From: Persicaria tinctoria
Taxonomy: Eukaryota; Streptophyta; Magnoliopsida; Caryophyllales; Polygonaceae
Reading direction: 5' to 3'
Assembly (NCBI GenBank): GCA_037127255.1
Contig: JBANSL010000014.1
Span: 71,469,646-71,533,645 of the forward strand
Length of the DNA stretch: 64,000 nt
Shown: positions 53,137 through 64,000 of the stretch, piece after piece
How the letters are laid out: the number at the start of each line of letters is the position of its first letter
How positions within the stretch are numbered: the first letter of the stretch is position 1
Notes under the pieces: model-generated
Seen by the model: the letters and a program-made list of their open reading frames with translations, nothing else
The model's database searches: none
What the model was told of the DNA's origin: nothing
Position numbers and translations under genes: made by a program

Positions 53137-53485
53137 AGTGCGACGACTCCTTTCTTCCTCCTTTCTCCCAGTTCCAATTGAGTCATCCTCTTCCTTTCAA
53201 TTTCTATCTGAAAAGTGAAATAGACCATTCGTCAATTTTGATTTGAAATCGATCCTTCCGATATGCTGATCTGAAAAATCAAAGAGAGATGACTCCTTTC
53301 TCCCCAACCCCAATTCAGTCATCCTCTTTCTTTCGAAACCCTAAAATAAATTTATATGGTCTGTCCTCCAAAGCTTTCATAAAATCCAGAGATTCGACGT
53401 TAATCTTGCAATTAACCTTTGTCAATTTCGATTTGAAAAAGATCATTTCTCAATTTCGATCTGAAAAATTAAAGAGAGACAAAAA
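53137..53485. repeat. Degenerate local tandem duplication
   Basis: GACGACTCCTTTCTTCCTCC with TTGAGTCATCCTCTTCCTTTC (53138-53195) recurs as GATGACTCCTTTCTCCCCAA with TTCAGTCATCCTCTTTCTTTC (53287-53332). TCAATTTTGATTTGAAATCG (near 53233) also recurs as TCAATTTCGATTTGAAAAAG (near 53421), each followed downstream by AAAGAGAGA. The unit is roughly 150-190 bp. It resembles a duplicated gene leader. Confidence 0.5.
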
Positions 53486-54084
53486 TCGAACACCGGCATT
53501 ACACTCTGGGATGAAGGTAACGATTCTTATTTATTCGTTTCCTCCTTAACTTTACCAAAGATTCATACCATGCTCGAACAATTCATGTCTTTGCATTTTA
53601 TTTTGTCGCAACATCACCCCTCTTATAATCGATTCAAAGGTAGTTGCATGATTGAGTGGATTTGGAGTAGTTTTGTCGTCACTAAGGAACTTGATTAGAT
53701 TCGTATGGTAGGTAGTAGATTATTAGTTATGAGGTTTTGGGGGTTGAGATTGGTAATAGTTTATAAAATTCATCTAAACTTGCTTCATCTATACATGTAG
53801 GATTGAATTAAAGAAGATCAGATTAATTTTCTATTTGAAGAATAAAATCGATAAAAATTGGACAGGAAAATGAATCAAAGAAGTTGGATGGTATACTTGC
53901 TGTCGGGTTTGTGAACTTGTATGTGCAAAAACCTGAGCTAAAGATGCAACTCGATGGTGCTAGAAGTTGCCCACATCATGTTTCACTGTTTACATGTCTG
54001 GTTGTTTACATTATTAAGGGCATTGCTTTTATAGTTTTATGTTGTTTGGCATTAAAAATACACAAATGATGAACCTGAGTTTAA
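53486..54084 (+). other. Possible small two-exon gene fragment, unrecognised
   Basis: ATGAAG|GTAACG near 53511 and an acceptor TTGGACAG|GAAAATG at 53871 would join into an open frame including SKKLDGILAVGFVNLYVQ and ending with a hydrophobic stretch at 54067. I do not recognise the peptide. It lies between a duplicated leader-like sequence and a tRNA-like sequence, as in the MULE interior, so it may be a captured fragment. Confidence 0.25.
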
Positions 54085-54155
54085 GCCTATTAGCTCAAAA
54101 TTGGAAGAGTGCTTTCATAAATCACAAAGATGATGGTTCAAATCCCGCATAGACT
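54085..54155 (+). other. tRNA-like sequence, copy 3 (degenerate)
   Basis: GCCTATTAGCTCAAAATTGG at the start and GGTTCAAATCCCGCATAGAC at the end match the pair inside the MULE at 4208 and 4376, with a decayed anticodon region. This supports a small family of tRNA-like repeats and not a decoding tRNA. Confidence 0.5.
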
Positions 54156-54696
54156 TCGTATACGTGATGTTAAAGTATTATAGGTAAAATTAGTCTAAAA
54201 TGAGATGGAGATGAGGACTTGTGACTGCATGATCTATAGGCTTTAGCGCTTCATTAGGGATGTTGACTTCAGGAGTACAAACATTAGATAAATGGAGATT
54301 GCGATCCTGAAATAGATAAATGTAAAAACATTAGATAAATGGAGTTTAGTGAAATTTATTTATTAGTAACATATTAATTTATTATTTTCTGGCTTTAAAA
54401 TATCTTGGATAAATAATAATCTATAAATTTGGAGAAGTTGTTATGATTTGGTCAACAAATTCAAAATATTTTTATTAATAAAAATGATTTTAAGTATATT
54501 TATTTTAAATATATATGGGGGTAGGTTAAGCGAATGACTGTCATGTGGCACTTTCAATGTGAGGCCACCACATGTATCCTTTGCAGCTGTTTTAGTATTA
54601 TACTGAGTATTAGATATTATGAGTAAATAAGTTATTAGCTATATACACACATATGTGGTTTGGATAAACATGTCCAGTTAGTATCCATTTTTTTTT

Positions 54697-54805
54697 GTTC
54701 ATAGGTAGGCACTTAGGTCATTACAATATGGGGAGGGGGGATTCGAACTCGTGACCAATAGGTCACTACATGTCATCCTTACCAGCTAAGCTAGTAAGAC
54801 TTGAC
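54697..54805 (-). mobile_element. tRNA-derived SINE (109 bp)
   Basis: On the minus strand it has polymerase III box A (TAGCTTAGCTGG) and box B (AGTTCGAATCC), a short body and an A-run. A perfect 14-bp direct repeat (ATCCA followed by nine T on the plus strand) flanks it at 54683-54696 and 54806-54819. Confidence 0.75.
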
Positions 54806-54819
54806 ATCCATTTTTTTTT

Positions 54820-55970
54820 AATAATTAACTAGCACATTAAAATTGAAAATTTGATCGTTAACCCAATCAACATACCCGACAGATGATTAGGGGATCGCTT
54901 ACACATGCACACACACGTTAAAAGTTCAACGCACAAGCTAAGTGAAACTCCATAAAAACCCAGTTAACTATAAGAAAAATTATAACGCGAAATACAATCA
55001 TGTTAAATAATGGATTCACTAAAAGTCACATCATATCTTTTGCTAATAAATTATACCTTTTTCGTGAATCATAACACGAGATACAATCATGTTAAGTGAC
55101 CAATGTATAATGTTTTTTTCCCTTCCAAAGACAAGAACTAAACCAACTTTTAAGATAAACTAGCACAATTCCAGCGCCATGACGTGATTTTAATAAATAA
55201 ATTTTTAATAATATAATAAATTAATATTATAAAAGATTAATAAAAGTTAGGATAAAATAATGAAGGTAGACTTGAAATTTTTAAGAAAATGGTAAAAATG
55301 TTTACCATAACGTTAGGTTTCATCAAAAAGGTTTTTAAATATAGATATTATATTGATATATATCATTTATTATTATAATATATATATATATTAATAGTAG
55401 ACATTATATTTAATTCAATGTACGTTTTGAATTAAACTCAATTGTTAGTAAATGGGTACAAAATAAAATAAAAAAATGTAAATGTATGAAATAGATGAAG
55501 AGAAAAAAAAATTATAAGAAAAAAATGTGATTAGTTGAAAAACCTTAAATTAAGGACGTGTTTAACGCATCATCAAAAAGTCAAGATTTTATATATAAGC
55601 CATGATGTAAAAATCATTTGAATTGATGATATCTTTCTAATACTTCATGAAACTTAATGAATCCTATCTTTCTAGTACTTCATGAAACTTAATAAATGAT
55701 ATATCTTCCTAATGCTTCAAACTTTAACTTGATTTAACACTAAACATAACAATATTGTCACACTTTTATATAATTAAAATGACATAATTATAAGGCTAAA
55801 AAAGTACATAGACATAAAGCAATGGGAATGGCCAAAACTTGATTTTATACACTCATCTTACCAATCATGCAACTCACCTCTTCTCTTCAACACCCCAATA
55901 ATAACCCAGCAATAAGCAATGGGTAGAATGTATATGTGAACCAATTGCGGTCCTTTTGGGGAGCAAATTG
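54820..55970. other. Intergenic AT-rich DNA upstream of the NAL1-like gene
   Basis: No gene is seen. CGATACAATCATGTTAA-like segments repeat near 54990 and 55085, and AATAAATAAATTTTTAATAA near 55190 matches 22652. GATATCTTTCTAATACTTCATGAAACTTAAT-like units repeat two to three times at 55628-55712. Confidence 0.4.
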
Positions 55971-56063
55971 GGATGGGGCCCGGCCCCCCCTCTCCCATCC
56001 CCAACCTTAATCGAGCACACCCCCCTCCCCTCGCCACCCCCACCTCACACCCCCCTCACATCA

Positions 56064-56159
56064 ATGGCATCCGAGACGAAGAAAAGTCCAATTTATCTCT
56101 CTGATTCCATTTCCTCCTGCGCCCCTTGCTACTGTAGTTTGACAAAGAAAGGGGTGTAG
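56064..56159 (+). promoter_or_regulatory. Candidate upstream ORF (31 codons) in the NAL1-like gene 5' region
   Basis: A C-rich, CT-rich segment (55975-56060), typical of a plant leader, is followed by an ATG opening MASETKKSPIYLSDS and closing at TAG after 31 residues. It lies 1.2 kb upstream of the main ATG. Whether it is in the mature leader depends on the unseen transcription start and leader splicing. Confidence 0.3.
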
Positions 56160-57355
56160 ATTTCAATGGTGTCAATGTCAGTTTCATATCCCACTCCTCC
56201 CCCGCTACGATCCTGGCTTAACACCGCAAAGATATTTTCTTTTCCCTCTTTTACTGGGCTACTGTTGTGCGCTATGAGTACAAATTATCTGATCCTGATG
56301 GAAATCCTACACGGTTGGTGATATGGGTACTCCTCTCTTTTTTCTGATTTGTTTCTTCCCCTTTTTGTGGTTTCCGGACTGTACTGTGCTCAATTGTGGA
56401 ATGGGTATTTCTGGGTAGTACTTAATTTCCTTTTGAATTTTTCCTTTACTGCTAATGCTACTGTTTCGAATAATGGGTACAAATTATCTGTTCTGGATGG
56501 ACTCCTGCACCGTTGATGATTTGAGTTATTGCCCTTTTATGATTTGTTTCTTATCCCTTTTCTGTACTGTGCCGCTGAATTATGAAATGGGGTTTTCTGG
56601 GTGCTTCTTAGTTTATCGGATTTGCTTTTCCCTCTCTGTTCACCCTCACTCCTATCTGAAATCCACTCTAGTTCTATTTCCTTCAAGTGCTTGCTGCTGT
56701 CGGCCCTTGAAAATGGGCACCTGGGTTTGGTCTAAGTTTCCCCAATTCCTGATACTTGTGTGATTACTGGTAACTCTTATCCGTGTATTTGCATATAGCT
56801 TTTGATCTGATGTTAAAATCGCCCATTTAGGGACTGCTTGCAGCTGCTGGAAGTAGATTTTAGTTTGCAGAAGGATTTGGATTCTCTAGTGTTTAATTTT
56901 AATTACGTTTATCCTCAAGGCAAAAAAATTGTTTTGTTCCCTACGTTTTGGTATTGTTTTCATTTCTGGGTGTTTAGGGGCTGGCCAATGGTGTTCAAAT
57001 GTACAATGCCTGAAATCATCCTTTTTAACGAGTTTGGATAAGAATGATTCTCATAATTTTGCCCAGTTTTTGGGGAGATTCGCCATTGGAGATGTTTATA
57101 GTTTCATTCCTGAGTGTACACTTGTGATGATTATCTAACAGTTTCCCCACAGTTTTCTCATAACCCAGTTTTCATTATTTAATTTTTTGATTATTTTATT
57201 TAATCTGCTTGAGCCTCAGGAGACATAAATAGAGTAATGTTGCTGGATAATAGTTTACCGGGCTTCTTGATAACTCTTTGGTACCGCCTAATGGTTTGAT
57301 GATGCATTGTGTGTATGATGGATAACAGCTGATATGAATTAGTTGGTGCTTAAGT

Positions 57356-60300
57356 ATGGAGAAAAGAGTGTTGGATTTGAAATGCAATCCCTTTGGTTCT
57401 GCACATCCTGAAGAATCAGATGTGGACAAGGAAAGAAATAACTGCAATTCTACTAGTTTTCCTTCACAGAGTTCAGCCCCAATTCAATCTGTTGCATCCA
57501 GTAGCCAACATTCTGAGGGCAATGCTGCCTACTTTTTATGGCCAACATCCAGCAAGTTGAATGATGCAGCTGAAGATAGGGAGAACTACTTTGGGAACTT
57601 ACAAAAAGGTGTCTTGCCTGTAACATTGGGGCGGTACCCCTCGGGGCAGCGGGCGGCTACTCTACTTGAAGTAATGACTATCAGGGCCTTTCACAGCAAG
57701 AATCTTCGTCTATGTAGTCTTGGAACAGCCATAGGTTATAGAATGAGGCGTGGGATCTTAACGGACATACCTGCTATACTTGTTTTTGTTGCACGGAAGG
57801 TACACCTCGAATGGCTCACCCGCGTTCAGTTGATACCCACTGCTCTTGAGGTAAGGGTCGTTTTGTTGCTCCTTCTTTGCTTCTAAATGCAGTGATTGAC
57901 GTGAGGAATACTGTTGTTTTCTGAAGATTATAGTTTTTAACAGCAATTAAGATGGCTTTTGATAATTAGAAGAGGGAAAAGGAACAGAATGAGCATATAT
58001 ATATATAAAAGAACATGTTCAAATTAGGCTTACCTCAAATTAGGCCTCCGTGTAAAGCATTCAAACTCAAACCTTACTTTATGCTGAAATTAGCATACTT
58101 TTAACTATACTTAATTAATCCTCTCATACATTTAACTAGTCCCTTTCCTTTTCCTTCTCTCCACCACCAAATGGGACCTTATTGTTGACACCAGCTTGTT
58201 TTTATCTGATTCTTCTCCTGATTTATCATATGTAAAATGTAGTTACTTGGAATGCTTACATTTGAGGGTTTTTTAGAACATGTAAGTTGCATATTGGTTC
58301 CCTATTAGCCATGTTTTGCTTTGTTCTTGATGCTTTCTGTACATTTATATCGGCTAGTAATTTCAACTCCTTTCACTAGTGAAAAAAAAACATATTTACA
58401 CTTTCTTGATTAAAACACCTTTTTCCTTGCCTTGACTTGAGCACTGAAATAGTGAAATGTAGCATTTTTTTTAATATTTAGTAGATTAATGGATCTTTAC
58501 ATCATCTTTCTTAATAGGGTCCTGGAGGCATCTGGTGTGATGTTGATGTGCGTGAATTTTCATATTATGGTGCACCAGCGGCTACTCCTAAAGAGGAATT
58601 ATATAATGTCCTTGTGGATGGCCTAAGAGGTAGTGATCCATATGTTGGTCCTGGTTCCCAGGTTTGTTTCCTTTACACCCTTAAGACTTTCAATTTTCAC
58701 TTTCAATCACTTCTTTGTATCCTTTCATCTGTCCATTCAGCATTTCTTTTGTAGCTCCCAGTGATATCAGCTAGTTTTATTCTCCCTTAATCCCTTATGA
58801 TTTGATCTTAACCAAAAGTTGCGTATTTTCATTTAACTATGTTTCTTAGCTTCACATAGTCCAACTTATGCTTGTCTGTGAATAGTCTTTGATCCAAAAT
58901 CCAAATGGCGGACTGTATATTTGAGTATTTTGTGTGTATGTCTGTCTGTGCAAATTACTCCTTATCTATATTTTATGTAAGTAAATATCCCATATTCTTT
59001 TATGTCATTTCTTGCATGTTTTTAAAGTGAAATCTTGTATGTTATTTTAAAACAATGTCTTATATGTCATTTCTTGTAAATCATTTCTCTTATAGGTCAT
59101 TTCTCACAAGTCATTTCTTACATATCAAATTTCTTGAAAGTAATTACTTATTGATTAAATTTCTTGCAAGCCTTTCCTTATAGGTTAATGCTTTGTAACC
59201 TATTTCTGACCAAGTAGGGGCATAAAACTGCAATTAAAACTTTCAAAATAAATAACCATAAAAATCTTTGATTTGAATCAAGTCCAACCAATCACAAATA
59301 CAACTCAAAAGAACATTGATTTTTTCCTTCAAGTTACAGAATGTCCTTGTCAGCTATTAGCGGAAACAGTTTGGGGGTAAAAGAAAGATTTGAAGTCGGG
59401 AAATTGCGAGAGTGAACGGAAATAGGAGAACTGAGGGTCAACATTGATTGTTACAAAGCCTCCTCTCAAATTAAAGGAACCTTACCGATCCTTTTCAAGG
59501 TGAATATTTTACTAGAGAATTAATGGATGGGGATACACTTCTATAGGTATTATCGTGAGGGTATCTTCTCTCTAATTTTCTCAATCGGCCTTGGTAAGGT
59601 TTTCTGTTCGCATGGAGTTGACCATCCCCAACCTCCCCGGGCGGGGAGTGTGGCTTGTGGACCAACCTAACTCACTCAAGATGACAAGATGTCATAATAT
59701 GGCATTGACCTTACCTGTTATTCTACCTTATTTGCTCCTATTGTGATCTGGATGTTGTTTGAGCATCACTGGTGCCCATAAGATGCTAAGGGAAAGCTAT
59801 ACAGTATCAATCCATGAATCCACTGATTTTCCAAGCTTATGCACTCAGTCTACCCAAATCCAGTCAGTCTAATAAACTAAACCTAAATCTTAGGGATGCT
59901 GCTGAGTCCTAGGTATAAACCTTTTCTTGTCCTAATATTTAGCATGCTATGCTTACATAAGTTTCCAACCATTCACCAGAAAGAGTTTCAAATCTTTGAG
60001 TAACCTCTAACTTAATTGGCATTACTTGAGAAATCAAAATGGAGACGATTGTTATTCTGCCCGAACTGTGTTTAAGTTTAACTTGCAAAACCTTGATAAT
60101 CTATTTTGGGGCCGTAAGTGGATCTTAATTCTTAATATTAGAATGTGTAAGTCATATCACGATCTAGCAACTTTAAATTATACCCAGGTTATTTTAATGG
60201 ATGTTAATGCTTAATCTTCACCCAGGTTGCAACTCAAGAGACATGTGGTACCTTAGGAGCCATTGTAAAAAGCCGAACCGGTAATCGGCAAGTTGGTTTT

Positions 60301-62243
60301 CTCACGAATCGGCATGTGGCGGTTGATCTGGATTATCCAAACCAGAAAATGTTTCATCCTCTGCCTCCTGACCATGGGCCGAGTGTATATCTTGGTGCAG
60401 TGGAGCGTGCAACCTCATTTATAACAGATGATCTTTGGTATGGAATATTCGCAGGAACTAATCCAGGTAACTAGTTATTAGTCTGTCTGAATTCATTAGG
60501 CGCTTTAGTTTAATGCTGTTGTTGATACACTGTTCTATTCTCCCTGGTGGTATTGTAGTTGTTATATACATTCTTTTATTCCATCTTTTTTGTAGTAAAA
60601 AAACTGATTACCATATTTGTCAAAAGAGATTCTAGCTTGTTTGATTCTCGTTGGTGCTGAAACTCTTCAAAAACTTTTGTGCAATGTCAGATCGATATCG
60701 AGGGGCTGAATGATGCTTATTGGAAACCGCACCCATGCTTGTGAAAGGATTAGTTTGAGATATGTTCAAATTTCTCTGAATGAATGTTTGAGTCTAGATG
60801 AGCATTTATAGTGACACATGACAACTAGATGTGAATAAGAGATGCTAAATGGATGCAAAGTTGGAAATGTGTTCGCTTCAGCATCGTAGTTGTTGGGCAT
60901 TGTAGAACCAGAAAATTTAGTGTCCTTGCATATGTATTCATCATTGCCTTTGATTGCAGATTTGGTTTACAATTGTGTGTCCTTGCAGAAACGTTTGTAC
61001 GAGCTGATGGGGCCTTTATCCCTTTCTCGGAAAATTTTGACATTGCCAATGTGATCACAGCAATGAGAGGTGTGGGCGAAATTGGTGAAGTCCATACCAT
61101 AGACCTGCAATCTCCAATTGAGAGTTTGGTTGGGAGGAAGGTGATGAAAGTCGGAAGAAGCTCTGGCCTCACTAGAGGCACAATAATGGCCTACGCTCTG
61201 GAGTACAATGACGAAAAAGGAATTAGTTTTCTTACCGATTTCCTTGTCATTGGGGAAAATCAGGACTCATTTGACATGAATGGTGATAGTGGAAGTCTTA
61301 TACTCTTAAAGGGTGATCGTGGTGAGAAGCCTAAACCTGTTGGGATAATATGGGGCGGAACAGGCAACCGTGGTAGGTTGAAGCAGAAAGCCGGCCAGCC
61401 TCCAGTAAACTGGACAAGTGGCGTTGATCTTGGTCGTCTCCTTGACCTCCTTGAACTCGATCTGATCACTAATCCTGAAGCACTTGAAGGTTCGTATTTG
61501 AACTTCACTGCAGCATTTCCCCCTATTTGGTTCACCCTATTGAGTATTGATTAATATGCTTAAGCTGCCATTTGTGTTTTTCCGTGATTATATGTTGGTG
61601 TTTGTGCCACTAGGAAACACTCTCGCTCGACTTTATCGGGGAAAGAGTGCGTACAACTTGACCCCCAGATCCTGCCATGGCGGGATAACTGGGAATGTTG
61701 TTGTTGTTGTTGCTGCTGCTTAAGCTGCCATTTGAAGTTGAATCTCGCCATTGAGCATCTCAAACGACGAAAAAACACTAGTCAATCGAGTGATCAATGT
61801 TTGTTACACAGAATCTAGCTGCTATTTACACTTGGTTGTATTCTGTAGCTGCAGCGCAAGAACAAATGAAAGCTTCAGGCATCACTCCACCATACATGAT
61901 GCAGTCAAAAGACAAGACCCGGAAATTTGTGCCCCCTGCCCTGGGCATATCGACAGATGGTCCCTCCGGACAAGGACCAAGCCCAACCTTCATCAACACC
62001 AATCCCAATTTCCGCAATGGGAACGGATCAGCACCTAATCTAGAGCATCAGTTCATACCGACTTGCCAGGAGAAGCCTACAACTTATCAGAATGGCCATC
62101 AGTCCGACCTAGGCTACCGAGACCCATCAACATCGAGGAGCAACCCTGACGACGAGAGCTTCGTTTCACTTCAGTTAGGTGAGCCACAGGCAAAGAGACG
62201 GAAGCGGACTGAATCAGAAACAGGCGCCGATGAACAAAATTGA
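57356..62243 (+). CDS. NAL1: NAL1-type trypsin-like serine protease (5 exons, 589 aa)
   Basis: Exons: 57356-57850, 58518-58661, 60226-60466, 60989-61489, 61855-62243; all introns GT-AG and frame preserved. Conserved segments include VLPVTLGRYPSGQRAATLLE, SLGTAIGYRMRRGILTDIPA, GPGGIWCDVDVREFSYYGAP and TRGTIMAYALEYNDEKGI. The catalytic triad is intact: His about 243 in TNRHVAVD, Asp about 300 in VRADGAFIP, Ser about 394 in GDSGSL. The C-terminus has a short basic stretch, AKRRKRT, a candidate nuclear signal, and VSLQLGEP, an LxLxL EAR-like motif. Rice NARROW LEAF 1 is this protease; it controls leaf width and vein pattern and promotes turnover of TOPLESS-type corepressors. Function here is inferred from homology. 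An intron carries a SINE. Confidence 0.93.
61575..61717 (+). mobile_element. Truncated SINE with TTG tail in the last NAL1-like intron
   Basis: A perfect 17-bp target duplication, GCTTAAGCTGCCATTTG, flanks it (61558-61574 and 61718-61734). The body has GGGGAAAGAGTGCGTACAAC, then GGCGGGATAACTGGGAATG and a (TTG)n(CTG)n tail, the same 3' module as the SEC8 intron SINE at 27169-27401. It is only 143 bp, so the 5' part is missing. Confidence 0.8.
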
Positions 62244-62620
62244 CACACAGCATTTTAGGGGATTTGGTATCAGCAACATCATCGGCACATAAGATTTTCT
62301 CTCATCGCCACGCTTGCTTTCATTGCGAGACATGAGGCTCATCGGAGCAAAAGGAGATTGTTCTTGCCTGAAAAGATGCGATCTTCATTGCTTATCACGG
62401 TCTTGAAAAATCGATGCCGGGAACTGGAATGTGTTTATCCATGTGAAAGTTTAGTGCAAAGATGGAATGACAGTTCCAGCCGGTGTTGTTTTGGTGTACT
62501 GGAGTTTCTTAGCAACCATGTGTACTCATTCATCTTTGGTCTAGCTATCATCATTGTTGTCTATATGTGATAAGACTAAGACCCTTGTAATTGTATTATG
62601 AGATGTTTATATTCGTAAGA
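62244..62620 (+). other. 3' untranslated region of the NAL1-like gene
   Basis: Sequence after the stop codon with no other feature. AATTGTATTATGAG near 62589 could serve as a far-upstream polyadenylation context. The hAT-like MITE begins at 62626, so the transcript probably ends before or at it. Confidence 0.4.
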
Positions 62621-62625
62621 ATTGG

Positions 62626-63005
62626 AAGGGGTGTACGTGAACACGAGTAGTTCGAATTCGACTCGTACTCGCTGGATAAAAACTCGACTCGAGCTCGTTC
62701 ATTTTCTAAACGAGCCGAGTATGAGCACATTTTTAAGTTCGGTCCAAAGCTCGGCTCGTTCGAATTAGACTCGAATAGCTCGAATTTTATGGAATTTTAA
62801 AAATTTCCTTTAAATTACCGTATCATGAGAAGTAGAACAACTTAAAGCTCGATAAAAAAAACTCGGCTCGAGCTCATTTTCTAAACGAGTCAAGTTTGAG
62901 CGCATTTTTAAGCTCGAGTCAAAATTTTATAGTTGGCTCGAGCTCATTCATATCCTAAATGAATTGAATATGAACAAGCAATATTCGGCTCGAATAATAG
63001 CCTCA
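62626..63005. mobile_element. hAT-type MITE, GAGCTCG-rich family, copy 3 (degraded)
   Basis: Starts AAGGGGTGTACGTGAACACGAG and contains CTCGACTCGAGCTCGTTCAT, AAACGAGCCGAGTATGAGC and AGCTCGGCTCGTTCGAATTA, the same body motifs as the copies at 15474 and 16790. The right end, ATTCGGCTCGAATAATAGCCTCA, is a worn version of the family terminus. No target duplication remains. Confidence 0.65.
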
Positions 63006-64000
63006 ATAGGATTCATCGTGTGTCAAAGACAAGACGAGTGACTTTTTAGAAGCTTGGGTTGATTTTCCTAAACACATGTGAGTACATCCATGAGTCGAAG
63101 GACTGAAGTAGATGCAAAGTGTTAGAGATCTCTGTATCGATCTCTCATGTGTTGGGCCTAGGGCCCATTTGGTCCAGCCCAAGTGAATGCCATTTCTTGG
63201 CTTCTATTGGAAGAATTAAAGTAAGGCAATTATGCCTTTTTGTCTTGGAGAGCACGAGCAAGAGCAAGGGCTCCAAGGGATTCAGCCGCCAGTAGCAAAG
63301 AAAGAAAGGGGAGAGAGGAGGGAGAAAGGAGAGGAAAGATAGGAGATTCGAGCGGGTGTTTCGTCTCTTGATCTGGTGATCCGTCTCCTTCGTTCGGCAA
63401 GTCAACAATGGAAGTTTGTTGATAGGTATTTTCTCCTCCTGGAAATCTAATCTGATTACAAGTGTTTAGCTAGGTTTTTGGAGAGAAATCCATTCTAGAT
63501 CCAGGTTGTATTTAGATTGGTATTTGAGATCTTCATGTTTATTTGTCTCGGGCTGAGACTGGATTGTTAAACACTTGTACTGGTTTGTTGATTAGTGGAT
63601 TAGTTGCTCTGGTGGGCAGAAGGTGGGTTTTTTTATCCTCTGGATAGAGAGGGTTTTCCCACGTAAATCTTGTGTCAATATTTGTGCTTTTATCTGTGTT
63701 TGTGGTTGCTTGGTTGTTTGGTTTCCGGATTGGATATTATCGGTTGGTCGTGGTTTGCTGGTTGATTGTTGTTGATTCTCTTATTACCCGAATTCGCTTC
63801 CGGGTGCGGCTGAAAAGTGGTTTCTAGCCCCAATATCATGGACATTTTCAAATACCTTTGATGGAGTTAATGACAATAAGATTATCTTCTCGACTTTAAT
63901 CTTTCTAAGATTTAACTCCTTAATTGCAACCACGCCTAAATAAAGTCCTGACATTCTATGTCAAAGTTGAAATAGAACCGCATAGCGACTTGTTGCAAGC
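63006..64000. other. Unassigned region, possibly LTR-retrotransposon derived
   Basis: Features such as TGTTGGGCCTAGGGCCCATT, a purine-rich GGGAGAGAGGAGGGAGAAAGG tract near 63310 and a 5'-leader-like GTAAATC/TTGTGTTTG landscape resemble a plant LTR and leader. No coding sequence or paired LTR is visible before the window ends. Confidence 0.25.

Noticed and set aside
63145..63408. Minus-strand frame of 87 codons near the window end
   Set aside because: Low-complexity leader-like sequence; no domain.

Overview
This is a nuclear plant chromosome segment. It is AT-rich, its genes have many short exons, and it carries plant-specific proteins and plant transposons. The gene content and a SINE with a TTG-repeat tail suggest a eudicot, perhaps an asterid, but the window does not settle the species.

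Three host genes can be reconstructed with intact splicing and reading frame. (1) On the minus strand, 6939-12915, an 8-exon gene encodes a 1246-residue Raf-like MAPKKK with an N-terminal PB1 domain and a C-terminal kinase domain. (2) On the minus strand, 24246-36679, a 25-exon gene encodes the exocyst subunit SEC8 (about 997 residues). At least two of its introns, probably three, begin with GC instead of GT, and one exon start seems to have moved 21 bases downstream past an in-frame stop. (3) On the plus strand, 57356-62243, a 5-exon gene encodes a NARROW LEAF 1 (NAL1)-type trypsin-like protease of 589 residues with an intact His/Asp/Ser triad. Between genes 1 and 2 lies an F-box/FBA pseudogene with two frameshifts (20622-21821).

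The rest is mostly transposon-derived. At 678-6755 a PIF/Harbinger-like element with a TTG target duplication is split by a 5.3-kb Mutator-like element (1408-6722) with a 9-bp duplication and inverted repeats over 1 kb. The Mutator-like element carries an RNase H gene fragment and an inverted pair of tRNA-like sequences. The 14-20 kb stretch holds Stowaway-like MITEs, two GAGCTCG-rich hAT MITEs with perfect 8-bp duplications, and two LINE fragments; a third, degraded hAT MITE lies after NAL1. A LINE with endonuclease and reverse transcriptase lies at 37.4-40.8 kb. A 14-codon tandem repeat of unknown origin is at 41.0-41.3 kb. A Copia retrotransposon (45295-51218) encloses a truncated Copia fragment in the opposite orientation. 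Four SINEs with recognisable target duplications are present, three of them inside introns of the host genes.

The three host genes act in unrelated processes (kinase signalling, exocytosis, protein turnover) and form no cluster. I found no CRISPR, operon or defence-like system. The notable biology is transposon nesting, small dispersed repeats and unusual splice sites in SEC8.
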